A stretch of 64,000 nt of DNA from Psychrosphaera sp. B3R10 (lineage in GTDB: Bacteria; Pseudomonadota; Gammaproteobacteria; Enterobacterales; Alteromonadaceae): the NCBI RefSeq assembly GCF_018861025.1, contig NZ_JAHKQH010000026.1, forward strand, positions 62,001 through 126,000, in the 5' to 3' direction. A program made the translations under genes and the position numbers. Below the pieces are notes generated by a model. That model worked only from the letters and a program-made list of their open reading frames with translations. It had not been told where the DNA came from and did no database searches. Of this stretch, positions 35,170-44,044 are shown piece by piece. Numbering within the stretch: the stretch's first letter is position 1; the number at the start of each line of letters is the position of its first letter.

Positions 35170-36906
35170 CTACAACATACCTTTGTTCATTAAATCGGCT
35201 GCATAATCTGCTGCTCTTGCTGTTAATGCCATATAAGTTAAAGAAGGGTTTTGTGCAGTGCTAGACGACATAGCCGCTCCGTCCGTGACAAACAAGTTTT
35301 TTACATCATGAGTTTGAGACCATTTATTTAAAACCGACGTTGTTGGATCAGATCCCATTGCTGCCCCGCCCATTTCATGGGTCCGAGCACCGAGCATAAT
35401 ATGACGTTTATCAGGTTCAATTTTTACTTTGATGTTTGTGCAGCCCCCGACTTCCAACATTTCACGTATATCGATGGCGGCTTGTTTAGTCATTTTTCGC
35501 TCATTGTCACCAATCTGAGCATCGATATGTAATTGCGGTATTCCCCATTGATCCGTTTTTGTGGGATGTAACGTCGCTCTGTTGTTATAGTTCGGCAAAA
35601 TTTCCGCATACATAAATGCTCGAATTTTCCATTGCATCGGTTTACCGACTTGAGATTTTATTGCGGCACCAATACCCTCACGTTTCGCTGCGTTACCCGT
35701 TTTAGCTCTTGCTCCCGCTGTAACTTGAAATCCATAGCCTCGGACAAAATCAACATCGTCCGTTTGTTCATGTCTATAATTTGGAATATAGGTAGCAATT
35801 GGCCGGCGACCTATCGAAAACTTATCTTCAAAACCAGGAATGGTTGCTTCAGCACGTACACCGGTGAAATGGTCCATAATGTATCGCCCAACCGCACCGC
35901 TAGAATTAGCAATACCATTTGGAAAGCTTTTTGATTTTGAATTTAGCATTATCTGAACCGAGCCTAATGCAGAAGCACAGAGAAAAACGACCCGAGATTT
36001 ATAACTGCGTTGCTCTTTAGTTTTAGCATCAACGACAGTTACACCGGAGGCGTTCCCTGACACTTCATCATAATCCACGTGCGACGCTATTGCATCGGTA
36101 ACTATAGTTAAATTACCCGTACGTTGAGCACTCGGTAAGGTGGCGGATAATGAGCTAAAATAAGCTCCAAACGTGCAACCTCGCTTACAATATGAGCGGG
36201 CTTGGCATTGCGCTCGCCCCAATGATTGTTGCTCTGTAGTCGGCTCTGTCAAATTGGCTGTACGGCCAATAATCAAACGTCGGTCTTCATAATGTTTTGC
36301 TATATTGTCGGCAACGTACTTCTCTGCACAACTCATTTCCCAAGGCTTTTGAAATACGCCATCAGGTACCGTCTCTAGGCCATCTTTATTACCTGAAACA
36401 CCAATGTATGACTCGACGTAATCGTACCAAGGCGCTAAATCTTCATATCCAATTGGCCAAGGAACCCCATACCCATCTTTTTCATTAGCTTCAAAATCTT
36501 TTTTGCCCCAACGTAACGACATCCGCGCCCATGTTAGAGACCGCCCTCCAAGCTGGTTACCGCGAGTCCACATAAATGGTCTATCTTTTGGGTATGAATA
36601 TGGCATTTCTTTTTCATCTGCAAAGAAATGCATAAACTCTGTTTTGAGTTTGCCGAATTTTCTTTTTAACATCCGATATCGGTTTTCTTCATCAAAGAAT
36701 TCCGACCCTAAATTTCGGTTTTGCAACTCCCAAGGCGATTGCATATCTTTATATTCGGGACCACGATGCTCGACATGACGACCTCGTTCAATAACTAAAG
36801 TTTTAAAACCCTTTTCGCAAAATTCTTTTGCAGCCCAGCCTCCAGTAATACCAGACCCGACAACAATAACGTCGTACTCTTGAACTTCTGTTTTATCGCT
36901 TAACAT
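35170..36906 (-). CDS. GMC-family FAD oxidoreductase (sugar dehydrogenase type)
   Basis: The protein has 578 residues with no signal peptide. The N-terminal FAD site is YDVIVVGSGITGGWAAKEFCEKGFKTLVIERG. The middle has NQLGGRSLTWARMSLRW and a Cys-rich AQCQARSYCKRGCTFGAY. The C-terminus has HEMGGAAMGSDPTTSVL with a likely catalytic His, and NLFVTDGAAMSSSTAQNPSLTYMALTARAADY. This is the architecture of the large subunit of membrane-linked gluconate or glucoside 3-dehydrogenases. Export would rely on the Tat-type subunit at 31401-31985. In this setting it may oxidise C3 of a glycoside or oligosaccharide to prepare it for the DUF1080 hydrolase. It lies 53 bases after the clan GH-A gene. Confidence 0.8.
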   Translation of the reverse strand: MLSDKTEVQEYDVIVVGSGITGGWAAKEFCEKGFKTLVIERGRHVEHRGPEYKDMQSPWELQNRNLGSEFFDEENRYRMLKRKFGKLKTEFMHFFADEKEMPYSYPKDRPFMWTRGNQLGGRSLTWARMSLRWGKKDFEANEKDGYGVPWPIGYEDLAPWYDYVESYIGVSGNKDGLETVPDGVFQKPWEMSCAEKYVADNIAKHYEDRRLIIGRTANLTEPTTEQQSLGRAQCQARSYCKRGCTFGAYFSSLSATLPSAQRTGNLTIVTDAIASHVDYDEVSGNASGVTVVDAKTKEQRSYKSRVVFLCASALGSVQIMLNSKSKSFPNGIANSSGAVGRYIMDHFTGVRAEATIPGFEDKFSIGRRPIATYIPNYRHEQTDDVDFVRGYGFQVTAGARAKTGNAAKREGIGAAIKSQVGKPMQWKIRAFMYAEILPNYNNRATLHPTKTDQWGIPQLHIDAQIGDNERKMTKQAAIDIREMLEVGGCTNIKVKIEPDKRHIMLGARTHEMGGAAMGSDPTTSVLNKWSQTHDVKNLFVTDGAAMSSSTAQNPSLTYMALTARAADYAADLMNKGML

Positions 36907-36959
36907 CTAAATAAACCTTATCTTTTATTCTTAATCCTTTGTGCCTTAGGCAACAAGAT

Positions 36960-39233
36960 TTAATTTCTATTCCAGATCCCGAAACGCTTATTTCGTAATA
37001 ACAAACAAAATAACATCAAATAATTAATGCTTATTGCGCCACCAGAGGCTTCACTCTTTTTGTCTTTTGAATCTTGATTTTCATTGGGATCTGCTGCTTC
37101 TATGTCGTTATCTTGATCGTCGGAACTATCTACTTCTTCAGTAATCGACTCGTCCACCTTTTGTTCAACGGTAACCGTTAAAACATTTGAATTGACTTTT
37201 TGTTGGTTTGCGGTTGTTGCAACAAGATCAATCGCATAATTGCCAGCTTCTAGAGGTACCCAATTAAATGAATATGGTTCACTTTCCGATTGTTGAACGA
37301 CTTTATTATTGACGCGCAATTCAACAAGTCGGGTTGTGCCAATATTTAATTCAATCGTACCGGTAATTGAAATCACCTCACCAATGTCATAAGTTTTATC
37401 GTCAAGCTCGTCTAATATCGCTTTAAATATAAAAATATCAGGAGTGATGTTAAACAATAGTGGTTCAGAAGATTTAATCGCTCCGTCATTTCTCTTTGCC
37501 ATCGCAGTTATTGCCTGAATGCCATAATTTTGGGGCTGCCAATTAAATTGAAATGGCGCAGATTCATCCACGGATATTTCCGTACCATCAACATAAAATG
37601 TTACCGACGTAACTTGTCCGCTATTTGTGTTTGGAATAGCTTCTAGTTTGATTAATTCATTTTGTTTAAATTGATAAAAATCAGATCCATTGGATAATTC
37701 AAGTTCGAAACGATCTAACGTTAACTCAACGTCTTCAAGTTCAATGGTATTGATAGAAAAAGGCGGTAAAGTGACAACATCTGTACTAGGCAAATTAGAT
37801 AGCGGACGGCCCTCAATTGGCAATACTCTTTCTTCATCTAGTGTTTTAAAACTCATTGCTGAATGAGTCATTTTTCCACTATACAACTGAGTATCAAGTT
37901 CAATCGCTAACGGCGTTGATTGGTTAGTCAAATTAAGGACTAACAATTGGATCTTACCGCTTTTTGTTATGGCTCTGCCACTAATGGCTTTTACCCCATC
38001 CGCCAACTCACTTGTTTCAATACTGCTGCCTAGCATCACTGCATCTTGTAGTACTTCACGAATAATTTCGTGTGCTGATCCAAAAGCAGTTTTCTCAAGC
38101 GGATATTTAATTCGAGGCCGTTCTACACCTGATACTGACGTATAAGTCTCCCAAACAAGAAAGGAATTGAGCTGACCGTTTACGCTGAACCAATTTGCTC
38201 TTTCATATGTTTCTTGATTTTCACTCATATAGATATAAACGTCTAACATTCCGAGTAAAGACGCCGCATTGGCTCCCCCCGAGTTGACTCCCCATTCCGT
38301 CAACCACACAGGTTTATTTGGTGCAACGACTTTCGCATAGTCATTAACAGATGCAGCTAAATGATAACGTGCAAGCAGCGCAGTGCTATATGCTTCATCA
38401 CTGGTAGTTTCATCATCGGGGTTGGCGCCCACGTAAGTGTGCACTGTAACAGCATCAAAATAGTTTGATTCCTTAGTTACATCTTGGTTCCAATTCGGGT
38501 TGGCCCAATTATCCCTGCGCAATAATGGTATAGACAGCTGTATGTTTGGGTTATGAAATTTTAATGCGTCAGAAATAGATTTGGCGCGTTTAATATACTC
38601 AACCGCATTTGGAATAATTGAGCTACGTTGGCCGGGGTAAAAATTTTCATTTCCTAGTTCAATGTTTTGAACATTAAATTCACGATTAACTAAATCCCAA
38701 TATCGTTCGACTGAATCAGGGCTACCATCTTCAAAGTCAGGACCATCGGCACTCATATTGAATGTCCATACCATGTCATAACCTTCACCTAGGTTATTTT
38801 TTCGCAGCACATTTAAATCAGTTAAACCGTCAATGCCGACTTTCGTATCGTTTTGTTCAAACACTTTGATGCTAGATAAATGATCAATTTCTTTACTTTT
38901 AAAACTCCCATCAGAATGTTCGTATCGAAATGTATCCGTACCAAAAACTCGAGTTCCATCAGTGCGCCAATCATACCAATTCGCCCATATCCCATGAGGA
39001 AAACGAATTGTCGTTGGATTAAAAGTATTTATTAACTCTTGTTCGGATTGACTAGTGAACTTAAAAATATTGGTGCCCAACAATTTATTGTTAAAATTTT
39101 CTTGTTGGTTTGAATCGATCTTAATTTTTGCACTTAGTTGTGCTGGTAACTCAAACGGGTAGTCTGAAGAAGCAGCCAAAGGCGATTCAAAAAAAAGCGG
39201 TACTAGGCCGAAAAATAGAATTTTTTTTAACAT
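36960..39233 (-). CDS. Clan GH-A glycosidase with two Ig-like domains and GlyGly-CTERM-like tail
   Basis: The protein has 757 residues with a Sec signal (cleavage near PLAAS). The TIM barrel covers about residues 45-390, with FRFPHG-like TTIRFPHGIWANWYDWR near 90, putative acid/base in NIELGNENFYPG near 195, and putative nucleophile in VWLTEWGVNSGG near 310. A beta domain follows, then two Ig-like modules (about 515-590 and 600-690) and an acidic linker. The tail SGGAISINYLMLFCLLLRNKR resembles GlyGly-CTERM, suggesting type II secretion and rhombosortase processing. The barrel recalls arabinofuranosidase-like GH-A families, but I cannot assign one. It starts the operon that continues into the GMC gene. 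Confidence 0.7.
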   Translation of the reverse strand: MLKKILFFGLVPLFFESPLAASSDYPFELPAQLSAKIKIDSNQQENFNNKLLGTNIFKFTSQSEQELINTFNPTTIRFPHGIWANWYDWRTDGTRVFGTDTFRYEHSDGSFKSKEIDHLSSIKVFEQNDTKVGIDGLTDLNVLRKNNLGEGYDMVWTFNMSADGPDFEDGSPDSVERYWDLVNREFNVQNIELGNENFYPGQRSSIIPNAVEYIKRAKSISDALKFHNPNIQLSIPLLRRDNWANPNWNQDVTKESNYFDAVTVHTYVGANPDDETTSDEAYSTALLARYHLAASVNDYAKVVAPNKPVWLTEWGVNSGGANAASLLGMLDVYIYMSENQETYERANWFSVNGQLNSFLVWETYTSVSGVERPRIKYPLEKTAFGSAHEIIREVLQDAVMLGSSIETSELADGVKAISGRAITKSGKIQLLVLNLTNQSTPLAIELDTQLYSGKMTHSAMSFKTLDEERVLPIEGRPLSNLPSTDVVTLPPFSINTIELEDVELTLDRFELELSNGSDFYQFKQNELIKLEAIPNTNSGQVTSVTFYVDGTEISVDESAPFQFNWQPQNYGIQAITAMAKRNDGAIKSSEPLLFNITPDIFIFKAILDELDDKTYDIGEVISITGTIELNIGTTRLVELRVNNKVVQQSESEPYSFNWVPLEAGNYAIDLVATTANQQKVNSNVLTVTVEQKVDESITEEVDSSDDQDNDIEAADPNENQDSKDKKSEASGGAISINYLMLFCLLLRNKRFGIWNRN

Positions 39234-39306
39234 GCTCTATTGATCTCTTTTATAATTTTTATGACATTGCTGCAAAAAACGAAATTAGTATATTCAATTT
39301 ATTACA

Positions 39307-39346
39307 CAAACAGGTCATTTTAAATCATAATGAATCAAATATTTTC
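39307..39346 (-). promoter_or_regulatory. Phased GAYT array 5 (GH-A / GMC operon)
   Basis: Four 10-bp units on the minus strand begin GAAA, GATT, GATT and GACC at 39346, 39336, 39326 and 39316. It lies about 75-115 bases before the start codon. Confidence 0.55.
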
Positions 39347-39533
39347 ACTTATCAGTTATGTTATTTCGTATATTTTTTAAGTCACAATAGAATTTGTAGG
39401 AAAACGAGGCTACTAACAACTGACCTTGTTATGATGCTAGTTATAATAATCCTAGTAATGAAACAGCTCATTTAACAATGACGACAAGCTTTACACATAA
39501 CTCTGACAGCCTTCTGTTATTGAAGATAAGTCG

Positions 39534-39575
39534 ACGCTCTTATAAAGTTAGTAACAACTAACGTTATAAGAGCGT
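39534..39575 (-). terminator. Strong two-tier hairpin after PL24
   Basis: A perfect 12-bp outer stem (39534-39545 with 39564-39575) encloses a 6-bp inner stem (39547-39552 with 39557-39562) with a 4-base loop. No U tract follows on the minus strand, so it may act as a 3'-end stabiliser or a factor-assisted terminator. Confidence 0.6.
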
Positions 39576-39621
39576 AAAAGCTTTTAAACACATCCTTAAG
39601 TAAGCGACTTTAGGCCGGTTA

Positions 39622-41178
39622 TTAATTGACGATGCCTAAATCAATGATCTGTAAATGCAGCGGCAAAGAAGAACCCGATCCTCGTTCCATCAAATAATAA
39701 TATAATTTGTCATTTGCGATATGCACAACTCCATGGTCATATTGCAAACCGGAGTTTTGCTCGTAAATGCGTTCAAAATTATTGGTACCGCCTTCGGCTT
39801 TCTCCACATATGGGTAACCATTTTTTAGCCCGATAATGTAAATATTATCGCCAGACGTATATATGTTACTCGCGCCGGTAAAATCTGTGCTCGTAATGAA
39901 TTCGGCAGCGCCCGCCGGTTTATATGAGTGTAAGTAAACTTCTTGATAGTCAGCTCGATGGGTATCTGTTGAACGCACTTTACTAATGAAGTGAACATCA
40001 CCTTTAGCGGTAACGGTCCAGTCAAAACTACCGACGATAAAAACAGAATTAGGCTCTGTGTGAGTGATATAATCACCCGGTTCAAATACCTTAATTTCAT
40101 CGGAATTTACTAATGGCCATGTCATGGCTTCTCCGCGGTGGTTTTTCCAACTGCCGACGCCTTCCGCATGATCTGAATAGGCATAATATACGCCATTCTG
40201 ATATTTATACTTGTCGTTATTGTCGCCACTACGTTGCTGAAAACCTACTCTCAGTTTGCCGTTTACATATTTCATGTTCCCATAAAGTCCCCAATTATAG
40301 GCGTTGCCTTTTAGAGTTTGATTATTGAAATTGAAGTCGGTAAACGTTGACCATTTTTGTGTTTGAGCGTCATATCGATTGAAGACATAAGCACCGTTAT
40401 TATTGCCGCCTAAACGCATGTAAAGTAACAAGGTACCATCGGTATTAGTAAAAAACTTGGGGTAAGTTAATTTTGCAAAATTATCCCTATCAGCTAAATT
40501 TCCTGTCATTGTTAAATGTTTGTAGTCGCCAACCCCCTGACTAACTTCGCTAGTATCTTTAACAAACTTATCTAGCGTAAACTCTGAATCTTTAAGTTCT
40601 GCCGCACCTGGCGCACTATACGAATAACGGAAATAATCATCTTTAAATTTACCATTATGGTTATTATCGTCATAAGCATGCATGTCATAAACCATATGAA
40701 TAGTGCCATTAATTGGGCTGACTGCTATACCGATTGTGTTATGTGATTCCCCCACCAGTGGATTGCCGCGAAAGCCCGTATGTTTATGTGGAAACGTAAT
40801 AGTTTTTACAGTGCCCGTTTTTGTATTGTAGCGGGACAGCATCACATTTCTTTCATCTTTTCCGCCTTTATACCAAGTCATAAAAACATAATGTTTGTAA
40901 GTTTTTATGGCGTCGCCGTGAGCCGATATATTGCGACCAAAAAAATAATCATATTTTTCACCGCTATCAGGCTCTTTAAAGTTACTAAAATCTAAGTTTT
41001 CGCCATCAAAGTGCAAGCCATTATTCGCAATTTTGACTTGTTGATCTAGTTTGACATTAGTAACAACGTGACCTGTAAAACTCGAACAAGATGTAACTAA
41101 AAGGGGCACGCAAACACAAGCTCCAAGTAGCAACGACGTGTTCAAGTATCTCGCACACAACTTCTTAATGTTGTTCAT
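39622..41178 (-). CDS. PL24-type ulvan lyase, lipoprotein form
   Basis: I place the start at 41178, preceded by GAGGGG at 6 bases. A frame-matched ATG lies four codons upstream. The protein has 518 residues with lipobox VTSC, so it is a lipoprotein. The rest is one propeller lyase domain with [74 protein letters not shown] and a C-terminal [12 protein letters not shown]. It tracks the catalytic part of the longer PL24 protein (20612-23575) along its whole length but lacks the Ig domains and GlyGly tail. The enzyme cleaves Rha3S-GlcA bonds by beta-elimination. It follows a sulfatase gene by about 50 bases in one operon. Confidence 0.9.
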   Translation of the reverse strand: MNNIKKLCARYLNTSLLLGACVCVPLLVTSCSSFTGHVVTNVKLDQQVKIANNGLHFDGENLDFSNFKEPDSGEKYDYFFGRNISAHGDAIKTYKHYVFMTWYKGGKDERNVMLSRYNTKTGTVKTITFPHKHTGFRGNPLVGESHNTIGIAVSPINGTIHMVYDMHAYDDNNHNGKFKDDYFRYSYSAPGAAELKDSEFTLDKFVKDTSEVSQGVGDYKHLTMTGNLADRDNFAKLTYPKFFTNTDGTLLLYMRLGGNNNGAYVFNRYDAQTQKWSTFTDFNFNNQTLKGNAYNWGLYGNMKYVNGKLRVGFQQRSGDNNDKYKYQNGVYYAYSDHAEGVGSWKNHRGEAMTWPLVNSDEIKVFEPGDYITHTEPNSVFIVGSFDWTVTAKGDVHFISKVRSTDTHRADYQEVYLHSYKPAGAAEFITSTDFTGASNIYTSGDNIYIIGLKNGYPYVEKAEGGTNNFERIYEQNSGLQYDHGVVHIANDKLYYYLMERGSGSSLPLHLQIIDLGIVN

Positions 41179-41226
41179 ATATCCCCTCATATAATTTTTA
41201 TTTTATTGATTTAATATGATATTTAA

Positions 41227-42990
41227 CTAATTTCGAGAAACTAGTTTACGGCTAACTAATTGACTTTCTTTATAGCCAATTCGATGGGCTACTACGTCGA
41301 TTGCGATGGCATTATTTCGTGCAATACTATTTTTATATAACTTCCAACCGCTCAATTTGCCATTCATGTCTGTTAACTGATAAGAAAGCACCGCTCCTGG
41401 GGTAGCACTAGATAAGGTAATAAATTTATCGTCCAATGCCACCGTTGGTGATTGGGTAACAGGTTGTTTTAAAGCTCCTCCCCACAATTCAGATATCAAC
41501 TTTGACTCAACTCGATTGGGTTTATCACCAATATCTTGCAGCCAAGTTGTTAATTCAATACGCAGCTGTTTTGCTATCGAACGATATGCAGGGTCGTCAA
41601 TCAGATTATTTAGTTCGTGTGGGTCATTCAGCGTGTCAAACAATTCCTCTGCTGGTTTTTCATTACGAAACCACTGAGCTTGAGCAGGAGTAAGTTGCTT
41701 ATCTCTATGTAACCGCAACAGTTCCTGCATAGTAGGAATTTTTTCTCGATAGGCTACAGGTAAATAATAGCCTTGCTGAGGTCGATAGTTTCGAATGAAT
41801 TTAAAACGGTCGTTTTTTACGGCTCTAATTACGTCTGTAAATCCATCAAATCGGTCAGCAGCTGCATGAATGTATTCTCGTTGCGTTTTTTGCTCCCCCA
41901 AAAAGGCTTTACCATGCATGTGGCTTGGAATACCAATGTTAGCTAGGCTTAAAACCGTTGGTGCGAAGTCAACAAAGCTAACCATTTGTTCACTTTTTTC
42001 GCCTGCATTTATCGCATCGGGGTACCGTATGATAAAGGGAACTTTTAAACCACTGTCATAGATTAGACGTTTTTGTCTAGGTAAAGGACCACCGTGATCG
42101 GAGTAAAACATAATAATAGTCTCGTTATATAAACCATCATCGCGTAACTGTTTTAGTACCGCAGCTATTTGTCTATCAGTCTCCGCCAAATTATTATACA
42201 TTTTCCAAAAGTCTCGACGAACAACTGGAGTATCAGGTAAATATGGTGGGATTGGAAAATCAAGATCTTTAGCAATATGTACAGCTGTGTTAGCTTCGTC
42301 GGACTTAACTAAATGGTGTTTAGGTAACTTTGCAATCCTTTCAACATCATCAGAAAAATAATGTCGAGATTCAATTTTTCTAAAGCCATAGGGTTCAAAC
42401 AATCCAGATTCATGCGTTGTTGTAAAGTTAACGACAGCATAAAAGGGCTGTCCTTCTTTACGATTTCGCCAATGAGCATAAGGACCACTTTCATCCCAAG
42501 CCGCTCTCGGTGCCGTAAATTGGTAATCCGTTTTAAGATTATTAGTCGTATAATACCCATTTTCACGCAAGTACTGACTTAACATTTTAGCTTGAACTGG
42601 AGGGACAGCCTCATATTTAGGTAACCCAGTCTCTTTAGTGTTAGATGTTGTTCGCATATTATTGGCGCCAACGGCGGATGGATACATACCTAAAGCTATT
42701 GCCGCCCTACTTGGAGCACATACTCCCGAGGTGGAGTAAACGTTTGTGTAAGTCACACCTTCTTTCGCGAGTTGCGAAATTGCCGGTGTCTTAATGGTTT
42801 CATCGCCATACATTTCCAAGATGGGACTCATGTCTTCTACTACTAGCCACAATATGTTTGGCTTCTTTTCCAGACTACCATTTACATTGCCTTTTTTAGG
42901 CAGATGATCATTAGCACAAACGCCTGTACTTAACACTATGAAACAATAAACTAAAATAAATTTGGTGCTCAAGTTAAATATATTCAACAC
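41227..42990 (-). CDS. S1-family sulfatase with C-A-P-S-R motif and C-terminal beta domain
   Basis: The protein has 587 residues with a GTG start behind GGAGAG. The signal peptide ends near GVCANDH. The metal-binding opening is ILWLVVEDMSPILEMYG near residue 45. The formylglycine motif is the canonical CAPSR in SGVCAPSRAAIALGMYP near residue 92. Other landmarks are HYFSDD, IIMFYSDHGGPLPRQKRLIYDSGLKVPFI, and ELFDTLNDPHELNNL. After about residue 510 a short beta-rich module starts (LDDKFITLSSATPGAVLSYQL), similar to the chitobiase-type C-terminal domains seen in other long sulfatases. It heads the operon with PL24 and has a four-unit phased operator array upstream. Confidence 0.87.
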   Translation of the reverse strand: MLNIFNLSTKFILVYCFIVLSTGVCANDHLPKKGNVNGSLEKKPNILWLVVEDMSPILEMYGDETIKTPAISQLAKEGVTYTNVYSTSGVCAPSRAAIALGMYPSAVGANNMRTTSNTKETGLPKYEAVPPVQAKMLSQYLRENGYYTTNNLKTDYQFTAPRAAWDESGPYAHWRNRKEGQPFYAVVNFTTTHESGLFEPYGFRKIESRHYFSDDVERIAKLPKHHLVKSDEANTAVHIAKDLDFPIPPYLPDTPVVRRDFWKMYNNLAETDRQIAAVLKQLRDDGLYNETIIMFYSDHGGPLPRQKRLIYDSGLKVPFIIRYPDAINAGEKSEQMVSFVDFAPTVLSLANIGIPSHMHGKAFLGEQKTQREYIHAAADRFDGFTDVIRAVKNDRFKFIRNYRPQQGYYLPVAYREKIPTMQELLRLHRDKQLTPAQAQWFRNEKPAEELFDTLNDPHELNNLIDDPAYRSIAKQLRIELTTWLQDIGDKPNRVESKLISELWGGALKQPVTQSPTVALDDKFITLSSATPGAVLSYQLTDMNGKLSGWKLYKNSIARNNAIAIDVVAHRIGYKESQLVSRKLVSRN

Positions 42991-43032
42991 GAACTCTCCA
43001 TATCAGTGACTAATAATTTGTAATATACAACA

Positions 43033-43072
43033 ATATACAATCATATAAAATCAATAATAATCACTTAAAATC
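43033..43072 (-). promoter_or_regulatory. Phased GAYT array 6 (sulfatase-PL24 operon; best example)
   Basis: Four contiguous 10-bp units on the minus strand all begin GATT exactly, at 43072, 43062, 43052 and 43042. The array ends 43 bases before the sulfatase start, so it should overlap the core promoter. The divergent RpiB-like gene lies on the other side. Confidence 0.65.
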
Positions 43073-43286
43073 ACAACCGCTAATATTTAATAGTTCCAAC
43101 TCAACCCTCTATTCAAAAAAATAACATTAATTTTCAATATGATATAAAACAAAAACAAAACGTAAAGTTCATTTCGTTTGTATTACCTCTGTAAATCATC
43201 CTAAACCACCAAAATACCCTAGTTAATATCTCGCTACTCCCATGGTATAATCCACCACAATCAATCAAAAACAGAGATATATAATC

Positions 43287-43925
43287 ATGAAAATTGCACT
43301 AATGATGGAAAATAGTCAAGCTAACAAAAATGATGGAATTTTGACTGAATTGGAATACGTCGCCAAACCACTAGGGCATAACGTATTTAATGTCGGAATG
43401 AACAATGCTAATGATCACCATTTAACCTATATTCACCTAGGAATAATGGCGGGAATATTACTAAACGCAAAAGCGGTAGATTTTGTTTTTACTGGTTGTG
43501 GAACAGGACAAGGAGCGATGATGGCCTCTAATGCTCATGCTGGAGTGTTTTGTGGTTATTGTATTGACCCATCTGATGCTTTTTTATTCAACCAAGTAAA
43601 CAATGGTAATGCGCTTGCTCTGCCATTTGCTAAAGGGTTTGGTTGGGGAGCAGAACTAAATGCTAGATACATATTTGAAAAAGCATTAACCGGAGAAAGA
43701 GGCGCTGGTTACCCATTGGATCGTAAAGAACCGCAAGTTAAAAATGCCAACATTTTAACGAAATTAAAATCTGATTTAATTGGTTCCACTTATGTAAAAT
43801 CTTTGGAAAATCTAGATCAAAATTTAGTAAAAGAAGCAGTCGGGGGGGAACGTTTTCAAGCTTGTTTATTTGAACACGGCCAAGACCAAGAAATTATAAA
43901 TTATGTGAAGTCTTTGCTTCATTAA
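43287..43925 (+). CDS. RpiB/LacA/LacB-family sugar isomerase
   Basis: The protein has 212 residues with no signal, so it is cytoplasmic. The N-terminal MKIALMMENSQANKN and the Cys-containing FTGCGTGQGAMMASNAHAGVFCGYC near residue 70 mark the RpiB/LacAB family, in which this Cys is the catalytic base. NNGNALALPFAKGFGWG follows. It is longer than RpiB (about 150 residues), with an extra C-terminal helical region. In streptococcal hyaluronate metabolism an RpiB-type enzyme (DhuI) does the KduI reaction on 4-deoxy-5-hexulose uronate. The same job is plausible here because the substrate is expected from this locus. A pentose or 6-deoxyhexose isomerase is the alternative. Confidence 0.75.
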   Translation: MKIALMMENSQANKNDGILTELEYVAKPLGHNVFNVGMNNANDHHLTYIHLGIMAGILLNAKAVDFVFTGCGTGQGAMMASNAHAGVFCGYCIDPSDAFLFNQVNNGNALALPFAKGFGWGAELNARYIFEKALTGERGAGYPLDRKEPQVKNANILTKLKSDLIGSTYVKSLENLDQNLVKEAVGGERFQACLFEHGQDQEIINYVKSLLH

Positions 43926-43980
43926 AATTCACCTCTAATGGTTCCTGACGATTAGAGGTAAACTTAATGTATAAACATTA

Positions 43981-44029
43981 CTGCGAAAAACAAGCATATC
44001 CATCTGAACGTCCCTGTTGTTTTTCGCAG
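43981..44029. terminator. Long-stem hairpin between converging RpiB-like and GH78 genes
   Basis: A perfect 13-bp stem (43981-43993 with 44017-44029) closes a 23-base loop and is followed by CATTTTT. It lies between converging genes, so it is probably a terminator. A smaller 9-bp stem lies just before it, about 43931-43959. Confidence 0.65.
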
Positions 44030-44044
44030 CATTTTTAACGTTAC

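Larger units (their letters stand above)
39234..39621. other. Intergenic gap before the GH-A/GMC operon
   Basis: No gene seen. It holds a phased operator array (39307-39346) on the side of the GH-A gene and a strong two-tier hairpin (39534-39575) on the side of the PL24 stop codon. Confidence 0.6.
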
